Shown piece after piece: positions 46,510-57,654 of a stretch of DNA of 64,000 bases. The stretch covers positions 45,525,129 through 45,589,128 of the forward strand of contig CM051455.1 of NCBI GenBank assembly GCA_028274465.1, given 5' to 3'. The translations under genes and the position numbers were made by a program. The DNA comes from Plantago ovata. Its lineage: Eukaryota; Streptophyta; Magnoliopsida; Lamiales; Plantaginaceae. The notes beneath the pieces were generated by a model. That model did no database searches. It saw only the letters and a program-made list of their open reading frames with translations, and was not told the DNA's origin. Numbering within the stretch: the stretch's first letter is position 1; each line of letters begins with the position of its first letter.

Positions 46510-48993
46510 ATGGCAGCAGCATATGCAGCTCTTGTTTCTGTCATGAATGTTTTAAACAGAATCCAATATTCTTGCCCTGTTTCTTTTGATCAATCACAAA
46601 TTCAATCTCTCTTCGATATAGTTAATTCCTTGGTTCAGTTTCTTGAGGCTTATTCTCAAATAATTACCAATGATTTAGCTCTAAAAATGGTTGACGCTGC
46701 TTTTGCAGCTGAAGACACGATCGAATCCTATATTGTGGGACGACTTACAGGAGAAAGTGACAAAGGGTATGCCCTCTTGTGTTCTGATCTGGAGAAGGCA
46801 CATCAAGAAATGGATCTCATCCTACAACAGGCCATGGAGGTCAAAGAGAAGAGCAGTAGCAATGGTCAGCTTCCCAGAACTGCTGTGCCCATCGGCTTGT
46901 CAGTTCCTTCCAGTGAAATGATCAAGACGGAGGGATTTGATGAGGGATTGAACCATCTGATACGTCAACTTACCAGACGTGAATCCAGTCGCCAAATCCT
47001 TCCTGTCGTTGGTATGGGCGGGATTGGGAAGACCACTCTGGCCAGAAGTGTTTATAAGTACAAAAGTCTGAGGTATCATTTTGATATTATCGCTTGGGTA
47101 ACAGTGTCTCATGTTTGTACTGCTGCATCAATTATTCGACCTCTTTTATCTGATATTGGTGAAAAGGGTCGTGTAGAAGATAAAAAACTGGGAGAAACTT
47201 TACATAAATGTTTGTTTAATAGAAGATATCTCGTTATCTTGGATGATATTTGGGATAGTAAGGCATGGGACGTGATAAGTAGGTTCCTTCCCGACAATGG
47301 CAATGGGAGTAGAATCTTACTAACAACTAGGCGTTTCGATGTTGCACGTACTGTTGGATCATGTGATTCTTATGAAATGAAGGTTTTAGATGATGACAAA
47401 AGCTGGGAGTTTCTCTCTAAGAAGGTATTTGGTCAAGAAGTTTGCCCTCTTGAGTTGGAGAAATGCGGAAAGAGAATTGCTCAGGGCTGCAAAGGGCTCC
47501 CTTTAGCTATAGTTGTGATCGGTGGTCTCCTTAAAACGTGCGACATCACATCAGAGTACTGGGAAGATGTTGCTGACAATATAAGCTCCATCATAAGTGG
47601 AGAAGACAATGTGCGTTGCTTGGAGATATTATCTTTGAGTTATCACCAATTGCCTATCCATTTAAAACCTTGTTTCTTATACATGGCAACTTATCCAGAA
47701 GATCATCAAATCAGCGTCTCTGATGTCATCATGTTGTGGGCTGCAGATGGATTCTTAAAGCCAAATGCAGACAAACTGCCGGAGGAGATTGCAAAGAAGT
47801 ATTTAAATGATCTCATTGATAGGAACCTCATTACAGTGAGTAAGCTGGATGAATATGGACGCATGAAGAGTTTGACGGTCCATGATTTAGTACGGGAGCT
47901 TAGCATTAGAGAAGCACAGAAAGGAGGATTTGTTCATGTCAATGGTGCTTCTCTCGAAACAGCAAAAAATCAGCGCCGTTTAGTTGTTAATGATGGCCAT
48001 GAGTTTTCTCTAATCGGAAAAGGATCTGCTCGTTCTTTGATTTGCATCACCACCTCGCATTCGTTAAATGATATCTCATGTTCAAGATTGCTAAGAGTGT
48101 TTTTTGCGTCCCATGGGCAAAGTTTACCTGAAGATATTGTGCAACTGGTTAATTTACGATTCATCAGATTGCATTCATCAGATGGTTTCGCACCATTGTG
48201 GCTGTTTTCTTCTTCTTTAATGTCCTTGTTGTGGAATCTGGAGACCTTGATTGTGCATAGTTCAGTCGGAAGGGCCACTGTACTGCCATGTGACATCTGG
48301 AAGTTGCAACACATTAAGCATCTTATCTTTAGTTTTCCTACAGTCATAATTCTGCCCGAGCCTCCCACTTGCGAATTTGTGCTTGAAAAATTGGAGACGC
48401 TGAAATGGGTACGATATTTGAGTGATAAGTTGCTTAACAGCATTCCAAATATTAAGCATTTGGTAATTAATAATATGGCAGGAGATGTGGATGTTCCTAT
48501 TCCTAACATGGTCCAATGTCATAAACTTGAAATGTTGGAGATTTCTGCAAGGACAATAAACCTGACGACTCAGATGTTTCCTGATTCCATAAGAGAGTTG
48601 TGTCTATGGCATTGTGAGATACCGTGGCAAAGTATGACATTCATTGGTTCATTGCCAAAACTTGAAATTCTTGGCATACGACGCCATAGTTTCAAGGGCA
48701 AAGAGTGGACCACAAGTGAAGGGGAGTTTCAGAGCCTCAGATATTTGTCACTCTCATTTTGTAATCTAGCGAGATGGTTAACAGAGGATTGTTCTCACTT
48801 CCCTAGCCTTGAGAATTTGTATCTTATGTCAATGTGGCAGTTGGAGGAAATCCCAGAAGTTTTTGGAGAATCAATGACACTTAAATCAATCAAGTTGTCT
48901 GGGAGAAACAGTATTGGTGTTCTTACATCTGCAAAGAAAATACTGGAAGAACAACAAAGCAATGGTAATCATGAATTTACATTGAAGGTGTAG
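46510..48993 (+). CDS. CC-NB-ARC-LRR disease-resistance-type protein (NLR)
   Basis: A single-exon gene. The frame opens at 46468, but the Met at 46510 (MAAAYAALVSVM) fits the usual start of R1/RPM1-like NLRs better, giving 827 residues. Motifs, numbered from 46468: coiled-coil 15-130, P-loop GMGGIGKTT 182-190, kinase-2 LVILDDIWD 255-263, RNBS-B GSRILLTTRR 280-289, GLPL 343-346, RNBS-D CFLYMATYPED 402-412, and an MHD position reading VHD (471-473). Residues ~500-820 are irregular LRRs with LxxL and LxLxxC patterns. The EDVID motif of the CC is not clear; the region reads AFAAEDTIES. NLRs sense pathogen effectors in the cytoplasm and switch on ADP/ATP exchange. All catalytic motifs are kept, so the gene looks functional. 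A fragment of a second copy lies upstream. Confidence 0.93.
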   Translation: MAAAYAALVSVMNVLNRIQYSCPVSFDQSQIQSLFDIVNSLVQFLEAYSQIITNDLALKMVDAAFAAEDTIESYIVGRLTGESDKGYALLCSDLEKAHQEMDLILQQAMEVKEKSSSNGQLPRTAVPIGLSVPSSEMIKTEGFDEGLNHLIRQLTRRESSRQILPVVGMGGIGKTTLARSVYKYKSLRYHFDIIAWVTVSHVCTAASIIRPLLSDIGEKGRVEDKKLGETLHKCLFNRRYLVILDDIWDSKAWDVISRFLPDNGNGSRILLTTRRFDVARTVGSCDSYEMKVLDDDKSWEFLSKKVFGQEVCPLELEKCGKRIAQGCKGLPLAIVVIGGLLKTCDITSEYWEDVADNISSIISGEDNVRCLEILSLSYHQLPIHLKPCFLYMATYPEDHQISVSDVIMLWAADGFLKPNADKLPEEIAKKYLNDLIDRNLITVSKLDEYGRMKSLTVHDLVRELSIREAQKGGFVHVNGASLETAKNQRRLVVNDGHEFSLIGKGSARSLICITTSHSLNDISCSRLLRVFFASHGQSLPEDIVQLVNLRFIRLHSSDGFAPLWLFSSSLMSLLWNLETLIVHSSVGRATVLPCDIWKLQHIKHLIFSFPTVIILPEPPTCEFVLEKLETLKWVRYLSDKLLNSIPNIKHLVINNMAGDVDVPIPNMVQCHKLEMLEISARTINLTTQMFPDSIRELCLWHCEIPWQSMTFIGSLPKLEILGIRRHSFKGKEWTTSEGEFQSLRYLSLSFCNLARWLTEDCSHFPSLENLYLMSMWQLEEIPEVFGESMTLKSIKLSGRNSIGVLTSAKKILEEQQSNGNHEFTLKV

Positions 48994-50390
48994 GTGATGA
49001 GGATGAAGATTAGCTTTTCGCAGGCCCGCATGACGGGTAATTATCCCAGGTAACCATTATGGTTTTTTAATTTATTTTTACTGCATCATATATAAAAAGG
49101 AGGGCACTAATTTTCAAGCCATTTGTTGGAGTCTTACGGCTAATTTTCTAGTACAACAAGTTAGATTCCTGGATAACTGTATAAAACAGATGCCAAGTGA
49201 AATGCACGTTCATCTTGCTGTTCGCAGTGAGCTACAATTATTGTAAAACAGGTTCACTTGCTCAGGTTTTGTTTTCTTAATTTTTTCATTCATGAGCCTA
49301 AACACACCATACTTCAACAGAGAAATGTTTTTAATTAGTTAATGTATTGTGCATTTTACTACTCCATCTTGATGTATGTTTGTTTCAGAATAAATAATTA
49401 TATATACCTCTCGTTACTTTGGATCTTGCAGATCAGTCCTGTAATTGGACAGGCAATCTACCGCCATGGACATGCATCTCTTTCATGAGTCTGACTTTCT
49501 AGAGTGGTGCATGGAGATGATTTGTGTGATTGATTTTATAATACTTTACTTGAACCTAGTATTCTCTAGTTCATGGAGCATGCATGTCTTCCATTTTCTT
49601 ATGATGAAAAATTATTATTGTCAGCGCTATTAGACCCGAGTGTATTAATTTGCAGGCTTTCTACTTCTGATGTACTACTGCCATACTAATACAGTAATAC
49701 TACTATGTATGTGATGGATGTTGTATAATATGAGTAAGTTTTCGGGGAATGATCATGGAAACTGGACAAAGGATAGAGAAGAAGAAGAGGAGGAGGATAT
49801 GGAGTGTCGATGAGCAATTGCCTGGAGATGTTCACAGTCGATAGTATGTAGTCCCAGTTGTCATAACCCATTGTGCCCAGTTGAGAGCTTGAAATGTTAT
49901 GGAACTTCATATCATACTTATTGGCATAACCATCTGATCTACATATTGAAGACCATCATCAACTAATCTAATTCTGAATATAGAGCACCAACAAATGTAT
50001 CTCCAAGGACAATACATGGACATCTCACCCAAGAATCAAGTACTAGATGGGAAAGAGAAGTAACACGACCCAGAAATATAATGGCGACCAGTCAACCACT
50101 TATACCACGTTAATTACTCACTCAAAAACAAGTTACCAGTCGTTTTAATTGTCAACCATAGATGACATTTCATCATTTATTATATCGCATCAGAACATCA
50201 GATTATTGCTTCCAATGAACATAGAGGGTCGGGTACTGACGCAAGATCCATTCTCAAACAGAAATAAAAATCTCAGGGAAGACAAGTTTATTTCTGAAAC
50301 ACTTGTTCGGAATCTCCATGAAAACTGTCACATTATAGTAGATGGACAGAACCATTATCTCCACAAAATCCCAGACTGAACAAAAATAAA
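48994..50390. other. Downstream flank of the NLR gene with duplicated sequence
   Basis: Holds the NLR 3' untranslated region. From about 49465 it holds blocks that recur at 61095-61830, for example gtggtgcatggagatgat, agcaattgcctggaga and tctgaatatagagcacca. No coding frame is supported except an AP-3 sigma exon relic listed separately. Confidence 0.5.
50290..50324 (-). pseudogene. Relic of AP-3 sigma exon 5 (copy 1)
   Basis: The minus strand after a CAG acceptor reads TTTTCATGGAGATTCCGAAC and on to TTTCAGAAAT. This matches exon 5 of the AP-3 sigma gene at 62574-62644. It diverges after 35 bases and has no partner exons. Confidence 0.65.
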
Positions 50391-50395
50391 GAAAA

Positions 50396-50467
50396 AGGTC
50401 CCACCGAGATTTGAACTCGGGTTACTAGATTCAGAGTCTAATGTCCTAACCGCTAGACCATGGGACC
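50396..50467 (-). tRNA. tRNA-Gln (anticodon CUG)
   Basis: A complete 72-base cloverleaf on the minus strand, nearly identical to the gene at 40005-40076. It differs by one base in the T-loop (TTCAAAT against TTCAAGT). The anticodon loop is CTCTGAA. A T-run follows at the 3' side (CCTTTTTC). No intron. Confidence 0.93.
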
Positions 50468-50895
50468 CATCTTGCTCACTATTCAGTTGATCTTATTACA
50501 TAGAGATCAGTTTTTTACAGTATATTTGATTATATCACTCACTCTCAAACAAACAGGCAACGCGTGTAATGTGAGTATGTCAGGAATCAACACATGCTTT
50601 GCCGCTGAGGAGATCGTAACCGGAACCATTCACCGGGGAGTCTACCAGGTTGAATTGGATTGGAACCTTAATGTTTCCCAGATTTGGGGAATAATTCAAT
50701 CCCCTGCATGTGGTCCTTGTGCACCGGCCCTTGTGTCTAATTCCTATTGATTGATAATCCACTGTGACGCCTATATATGAGTGTTCCATCTCAACATTGC
50801 CGAACTCATTTTATCTGGAACGCGAACTGTTTCTTCTTGGGTGACGAACTGGATGAGTAATTCGTCTAGTTTTTGTCTCAATTGTTTAGCTGATT

Positions 50896-50945
50896 GTCCA
50901 GCTCACACACATTTCTGAAACACTAGTGCAGAATCTCCACGAAAA
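50896..50945 (-). pseudogene. Relic of AP-3 sigma exon 5 (copy 2)
   Basis: The minus strand gives TTTTCGTGGAGATTCTGCAC and on to GTGTGTGAGCTGGAC, again matching exon 5 at 62574-62644. Its upstream intron sequence matches too (to about 51044, including gaatcaacaaacgaattgat). The AG acceptor is changed (GAAG instead of GCAG) and the 3' end of the exon is lost. Confidence 0.7.
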
Positions 50946-51044
50946 CTTCCACGTTATAGTAGATGAATCAACAAACGAATTGATCATAATAACTAAACCA
51001 GAACATCAACAATTCTGAAGAGAAGGATAGTTTTCCCAGTATCT

Positions 51045-51300
51045 GAAATCCCCGTATCCGATTTTGATTACAAACTACTTGTAATTCATGATCGTAGATG
51101 AGACGGGACAACATTGATATTCTGATTTTATTGTACATGTTCTCAATTTCATGAATCGATCGTTCGTAGCTATTATGTCTTTTTAACAATTATCTTCTGT
51201 TATTTATGCTGGCTTTTATGAGTATCTTTTTTTGTATCTTGGTTTCTCTTGAAAAATACTCTGTGCTGTGCTGCAAAGATTGACGAGTATCTGCATTTCC
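51045..51300. repeat. Direct repeat, copy 1 (partner at 52757-53000)
   Basis: About 250 bases from gaaatccccgtatccgattt to gtatctgcattt are repeated at 52757-53000 with roughly one difference in ten. The unit has no coding frame. Confidence 0.8.
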
Positions 51301-52285
51301 AAGGTCTGTTTCTTGTTTGCGGAAGGGTAAGGTTGATCCACTGTCGATTTTTGAAATCTTAAGTATACCTGTTGAAGTATGTTGTTCGTATGTGTTTGAA
51401 GAACATATGGAGAAAAGTAAACTGATTGATGTTAAGTCCTTTTACAAAGTGTTTGTCTAGTGTGAAATTTCATTTATTGATCGATATTATTCTTTGTTTA
51501 TATCTTTCTGGCCTTTATAGGATTGGAAAGTTCGGAATCAGGTGGCATCACATGAAACTAGAATTCTGAAACAGTGAATGATCTTGACTGGGGATGTAAT
51601 CGTAGTAGATCATCAAAGAGCTAGATACTCATATCCAACCGGTTCTCGTTGATGACACCATTGGTAATGTTATAAGTGTTGGACCTTACTCCTCAGCACA
51701 TAGAGCGCATTTTCTATCTATCTCGTGACAGACACGGAGTCAAGCACTACAAGCTCTAAGTGGATATGTTATGTTCTTTCACCTACGAAAACTCTACTTG
51801 TAGACCAGGTATGTGTAAATAATTGTTCTTAAAGGAGATTTTGATGCTTCTGGAGGAGACCTTGACTGGACTGAAATAGTTCAATGACAATATGGTTGTA
51901 GGGGTCATGCTGTTTCAAAAGAATCTACGGTGACTAATGTCAGAACGTCCAGTATGAATGTATGATATGTGAATCCATGTTTAGGGCAGAAACTACTAGA
52001 GATGATTTGGGAACAACATACATTTGTTGCCAGTGGTGCTCCGATACAAAACCAACCTGAATTCGATCAGCAGACTATGCATGTATTCTCCCAATCTGTA
52101 TTATGACTACTTGTTTGATAATCCGTGCCTCAAAGAAAACCTTGGTGCAGGAAAAACTGTGTTTGCTAATGATAATATGAAGCGACTACCGCACAATATG
52201 AAGGAAAATGACGACTTAGTACAGGCCCTACTCAAGCTCGCTCGTCTTGGTAGCCAACCAAACATCATCACCAAAGACAACAATG

Positions 52286-52312
52286 ACAAAAAAAAAAAAA
52301 AAAAAAAAAAAA
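52286..52312. repeat. Poly-A tract
   Basis: About 25 A residues in a row, read as poly-Lys in one frame. Exact length is uncertain, as usual for homopolymers. Confidence 0.85.
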
Positions 52313-52539
52313 AGAAAACGAAAGAAAAGAGAGAGAGATCCTGTTCCCTCACCAGATGATCATAAAACCACCGGTGAAGTTCAAGAAAGTTGATGTTCAA
52401 GTTCAAGAACATGTCCCGTCTTCATCTTCTTCGACTTACATATGTTACACTTTGTGGCCATATGAGATATGACTAGTCACACTAATCAAGCACTAAAGAA
52501 AGCCACAACGACTGCTGATGGAAAGTTAGGAACATAAGT

Positions 52540-52700
52540 GCTTGGATTGCGGCAAGGTTTTCAAGACCGGTTAGGCTCTTGGTGGACATAAGCGTACACA
52601 CTACGATGGCAGAGATGGACATCCTGCAGCCAAGAAGAGTCGCAAGACTGACTCGAACAACTTCCCTGCTGTAAAACCTTCTACTAATTATATTATTTTT
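52540..52700 (+). pseudogene. C2H2 zinc-finger gene relic (QALGGH type)
   Basis: The plus strand reads KCLDCGKVFKTG, a stop, then ALGGHKRTHYDG and a basic tail. This is the plant-specific QALGGHKR zinc finger with the Gln codon changed from CAG to TAG (52572-52574). Upstream, a frame at 52024-52359 ends in a poly-Lys run from an A-tract and may belong to the same lost gene. Further stops break the region between them. Intact relatives are transcriptional repressors in stress responses. Confidence 0.7.
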
Positions 52701-52756
52701 ACGATCAAGAATTTAACCTGCTGCTGCAATGTAATAGAAATCGGCCAGGCATCAGA

Positions 52757-53000
52757 AATCCCCTGTATCCGATTTTGATCACAAAACACTTGTAATTCAT
52801 GATCAGAGACGGGAAAACATAGATATATATTCTGATTTTATTGTACATGTTCTTAATTTGGTGAATAATAGCTATTATGTCTTTTTAGCAATTATCTGCT
52901 GTTATTTATGCTGACTTTTATGAACATTTGTTTTAGTATCTTGGTTTATCTTGAAGAATACTCTGTGTTGTTCTGCAAAGACTGAAGATTATCTGCATTT
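52757..53000. repeat. Direct repeat, copy 2 (partner at 51045-51300)
   Basis: Matches copy 1 from gaaatcccctgtatccgatt to gattatctgcattt. The zinc-finger relic lies between the two copies, so about 1.7 kb is flanked by this repeat. Confidence 0.8.
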
Positions 53001-53002
53001 GC

Positions 53003-53097
53003 ACCTGTTTGTATGTGAGAAAATCAGACCAAAAGCAGTTTTCTGAAGTCTCGGCCAACCTGCTTTTGGTCTGATATATTCTCTCATACAAACAGGT
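53003..53097. ncRNA. 95-bp near-perfect hairpin, miRNA-precursor-like
   Basis: Arms 53003-53038 and 53060-53097 pair over about 36 positions (acctgtttgtatg... and ...catacaaacaggt, with the inner part cagaccaaaagcag / ctgcttttggtctg). There is one mismatch, one bulge region of about three bases and a 21-base loop. Size and pairing fit a young plant MIR locus or a small foldback MITE. It sits at the end of a direct repeat, where the other copy lacks it. No expression evidence. Confidence 0.4.
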
Positions 53098-53591
53098 CCA
53101 AATTCGCCAAGGCCTGTGGATATATATAGGCGGCGCTTTTGGTCCTCCATGCAAATGAAAATATTCATGTCCTCATTTGATCAAGCAAGCAAATCCATAT
53201 TAAACATTCAGAAAACTGAACAGAACTTCATATAAGTAATTCTGCTGTAACCTATCCCTCCATGCATCGAAGTGATACCAACCAACAATAGGGAACTTAT
53301 GCTGCTTCAGAGTTCCAATTATCGAAAAAACGATGAAGTGAACATAGTGAAATGTGCATTCATATCATTGTAAGAGTCTAAGCACAACTTATAAGGTCTA
53401 TAAATAGTTCAACAACAACATAAAGCCCACAAAAGTTCTGAAAATGCTGTACCAGAGTTTGAAACATATAGAAACTAGAAGCTCTAAAGTAATTTAGCTC
53501 ATACCTTTTTTGGCTGGGCCTAATAAAAAGATACAGATAACATCACTCACATCATGTATAAATATCTTACCTTCATCTGAAACATCAGATT

Positions 53592-56500
53592 TTACTCTGT
53601 GCCAAAGCTGCAACTTATGTGTTCTTTTGTGATCATGTGAACCTATCACGCATTATAGTGAAGGAACCATAACTTGGGAAGCAAAGCTGGTAAAAGCATG
53701 TATGCGAGGATGGCAAATGATGCAAGGACTCTGAAGTCTTAACAAGGCTAAGTCGAGAAGTCAAACCACTGAAACCTTCATAAGGTAAATACTTTATCGA
53801 GGTCCAGAAGTAGAGAAGAGTTCTTTTCTGCTCTTTTGACATGCCCCTGACAATCTGGAAAGTTGAAATTAGTTAAACACCTCATAAACAAACCCTACAA
53901 GTTAGTTAGAAAACTAGTGAAACGTTTTAATGGCAGCTACCACTTTATGACCATCAGTAAACAGAATTTCCAGTATTTACATCCAGCAGAATTTTCAAAC
54001 ATGAGAGTGAATTTTTAATTACTCATTTTCCAACTAGCATAGAATCGAACTTAAGACTATCTTATCTTTATTATTCTTCAAAATCTAAGATAGACAAATA
54101 TTTCTTTTTAAAAAAAAAAACATTATCAAACTGATAGATGTACCTTCCAAAACCAGGATATGTGATGATCAGATGCTTCGAAACCACGGTAATCAGTGTG
54201 CGCTCGCCAGTCTTTTACACGAATTTCACTTTCATCGCCATGTAGCATCAAGTCAAAATCCTTTAGGAACAAGCCCCGAAAAAACTTTTCCTTCACAATA
54301 TCGTATCTCACGATATCAACGAAACCTTGGGAAAAATGAGCTACCTGTTCGCTAATAGCTGTAACAAAGAGTTGATGGATAAGAGAATCCACATACTGCT
54401 TCCTATTTTTGCTATTTACAACAATGCTACTACCACCGGGACACAACTCAACCACCTTCCTTGCTCCAAACCTCTCAATTTCATGAGAAAATGTTAAAGC
54501 CAATTCATCTTGGTCCAAACTTGCAGGATCCATCTCCAATATTTTCCTGCAGCTGCTATATAGGACGGGATCTGCATCCTGAATATCATCCAATGAAATG
54601 TCCTGCCCGGCTAACTGCAAAAAGAAAACACGGTCGAGTGCAACACCTACTTGTACCTCGTGCATCAATGCTAAGGCAATTAACCTCCCAGAGAAGCGAA
54701 AATATTGAAGGTGCAATCGATCCTGCTCAGATTCTGCAAGTAGGGAAATCACAAAATTCAAATCATTTCATTCACCTCATTGCAATAAAATATGCTTAGA
54801 CAGACTAAGGTGAATTTCAAGCATAAAAATAAAATAAAATTCTAGCATAACGGAGGGGGGGGCGGGGAGGGGACGAGGCAATGCATTTAATGGATGAGGT
54901 CATCCTAGTTCCTGAATATTTATAGGGTTGCCTGATTTCCTCATCGTGGAGAATCGATTCTCCAACAATTCAAATATTTTCGGTTCTTTGACTGTGGAAC
55001 GCGGTTCTATAACTTTCGAAACGTGATTCGTTCATTTTTTAAACTTGATTCGCTACTATTTGTAATTAGATATAAGCACCAAACAAAGGACTCATTCTTC
55101 GATCCTCTAGATATAGAGGCCCGGAACATGACTTTGGGAGAATCTGAGCACGGGTAAATAACGGTTCATTTATTTATTCATTCACCTTCATTTATTTGAT
55201 TAGCTCAAAATGGAGAATCATAGCGCGAACCATAGAGAACCGTAGTGCTCCCGAAACACGTTCAGGAGCACGAGTTCAATAACGCGATTCGCCCCGGGGG
55301 TGTGGAGAATCAGGCAAGCGTGATTTATACTATAAAGGAATATATTTCCATCGGGTTATGAATTTATGGTACATTACTGGATATGTCATAACCATGATTA
55401 GCACTTACCAATAGGTAGGACTAAACATAAATACAAGCATTTGCATACAATATAACAACAAAGCAGACAAGTGATTACATGAAGAAAGGGGGGAAAGATA
55501 AAAAAAAAACTCATAGAAAGAGGCAAGAAAAAACATCTCAGCTAAGTGGAAGATGAGTAAAAGAACAATGAAAGACTGGACTAGTAGGAGTTTAGAACCT
55601 CCAGTTCCACATTGACAACAGGTTTTGGGGATTTTTAAGAGAATTCTGTTTCAGTAACACTTTCCTTCCATGTTGACATTAAAATGTACAGCTTTCCTGT
55701 CACACTTCTCACACTTGGAATCATACATCACATAACAGATTAAGGTGCACTGTTGAAAATAAAAAAAGGGCTCATAAATGTGATTATCCCATACAAATTC
55801 CTTGCATTTAAATACTATTAAAAAATAATTTTTCTTCCCAGATGCAATTTCATAATTAAGATTTCATCTTTCAAGTGATATGGTGATAAATGCTTAAACA
55901 AACATAAAACCATCATTGCAGAAACTTACCATTAGTAGTAGCATTTGTTTTATTAAATGCACACTAACATAGAAGAAAATGTCATTCAGGATAAAATGCA
56001 ATATATACATTCACAAAGGAACAAGGAGATCGAGTTACACCTGTACTTGGAAAGAATCTCCTGCGGTCATTAGGGCAAGCCGCAAAAAGGCCATATTCAG
56101 GATTAAAGATTGCTTGGCATACCAAGACAAACCACTCCCTGAGGACACCAAAGCCCATGGCTTCCTCATCCTGGAACTGAATTGATAGACCAGGACGCAG
56201 AGATTCTGGGTTAGAGTTCCCAATGTAATCAAATGACATTGACAACAGGTGTGACCTGTCAATAAGCATCTCCTTCTCCCTGCCATCTTCCAGCTTAGGA
56301 AGCAACCTCAATGCCAAATCTCTCCTTATCTGGAACCTGGTTACTTCCTTAAGCTTAAGAATCCATTTCCAGTCTGCTATCGTGATATTCCCATATCCAA
56401 TAATGAGATTACAGAAAGCACGCTTTCTCAGGATCATGGCCTCCCGGAACAGCTTCTCACAACCATAGTAAAGCTTGGAGATACTATACAGTTCCCTTAG

Positions 56501-57649
56501 GATCATCAGATAATAACGGAATCCAAAACAATCTTCAACCACAACATTTGACATCTTTCTCTCTAATGTACTCAACAGATGAACAAAAACCTTATGCAAA
56601 TCGGCTATCCCCTTTTCCAGCTCTTGAGGTAAGGACCAGGTGCAAAACTCTGTACTGAAGCGGCGACCCTGCAATTTAACATACAATTTTAAAATCTTCC
56701 TCACGGGCTTCGTGAACTCACAGAATTCGCTCACGTGACGTGAAAAATCCACGTAAGCAGAGAGTGTGGTCCCTACATCTTCCCCCAAATGGCGCGAAAT
56801 TTCAACGGCTGATTCAACAACAAATGGTATGAAATGGTCAATTACAAACCCTTTATTTTCCCAAACCTTAGGCAACGCCATTAGCACATGTCGTGCACAA
56901 GACCGACATTCTTGGTACAACAGATCATTCACACCCTTCGCCTCACGTAGCAAGTTGCAAAACTCTAAAAGAATCGGCAGACACTGGTAACGAAGATCTT
57001 CAGGAACTTGAATTTGAACAAGTTTAGTAACAAGATAATGAATGCAAACCGTACTATAAAGTGTAATCACATCATTATCACAGGCATACAGTTTCACCAG
57101 TGCCTGAGGACCAGACCAGCTGCTAAAAGTATTCAGGTACTCCGGTAGCTTGTGTATCAGCCATGTGCCCGAGAGTAAAAGCCTCTCGACTGAGTCTTTC
57201 AAAGCTTTGCCGTACACAGCCGGAATGGCTGACATGTGATCCTGTGAATTGTAGATTGAAACCGCAAGGTCCATTATATCCTGGACTGTATCCCACACCA
57301 AGTTGCTGGAGCTCTCCAGGCGGCCAACCAGCTGCAAAACCGAATCATTTTCTTCGATCTTTGATTCATGAAGAGTCTTCTCCGATTCCAGCTGCTTTCC
57401 TCGGTAGATAAGTCTGAGATGGTGGTGACCGTCCAGGGGGATCCCGATCAAAGACTTAACTTTCTCTAGGACCGAGCTGATTCTTTCATCGGCGTTCTCA
57501 CGGAAGAAGAGAGTAGGCCGATTGGTGGAAAACGTTCGAACGAAGAACTTGATCCAAGTCGGTGATCCGCTCGCCGTTTTCTGAAGCTTTTTCGGGGCCA
57601 TTTCGGAAGAAGAAGAAGTGTTGTCAAGCGGTCGCTTTGAGCTCATCAT
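53592..57649 (-). CDS. UPL5: HECT-type E3 ubiquitin ligase UPL5, three exons, with a frameshift near the C terminus
   Basis: Exons are 57649-56041, 54733-54144 and from 53854 on. Residues ~30-100 are a ubiquitin-like domain (KFFVRTFSTNRPTLFF, RLIYRGKQLESEKTL). A helical middle follows, then a HECT domain from ~500. The C-lobe has the catalytic Cys in LPSSHTCFYQLCFPSY. In Arabidopsis, UPL5 ubiquitinates WRKY53 and delays leaf senescence. The third exon reads in frame to ...MRDRFT and stops at 53633-53635, giving 806 residues. Family members end ...EHISCSFGT-like. Exactly that ending (MITKEHISCSFGTE, stop at 53592) follows in another frame, so one base appears to be missing near 53636-53642. 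If real, the protein loses the C-terminal Phe that HECT ligases need for transfer; an assembly error is at least as likely. A MITE lies in intron 1. Identity is very secure. Confidence 0.92.
54928..55319. mobile_element. MITE-like element in UPL5 intron 1
   Basis: The left end reads gttgcctgatttcctc and the right end ggagaatcaggcaagc, an imperfect inverted pair about 390 bases apart. Inner words cgattctcc and gcgattcg also repeat. No coding frame. The target duplication is not clear. Confidence 0.5.
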
Positions 57650-57654
57650 TTTGA

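Noticed and set aside
50460-50789. Open frames after the second tRNA-Gln gene
   Set aside because: No known domain, frames on both strands, and located between duplicated relics.
54173-54799. Plus-strand open frames over UPL5 exon 2
   Set aside because: They are reverse-strand shadows of the conserved HECT coding sequence.
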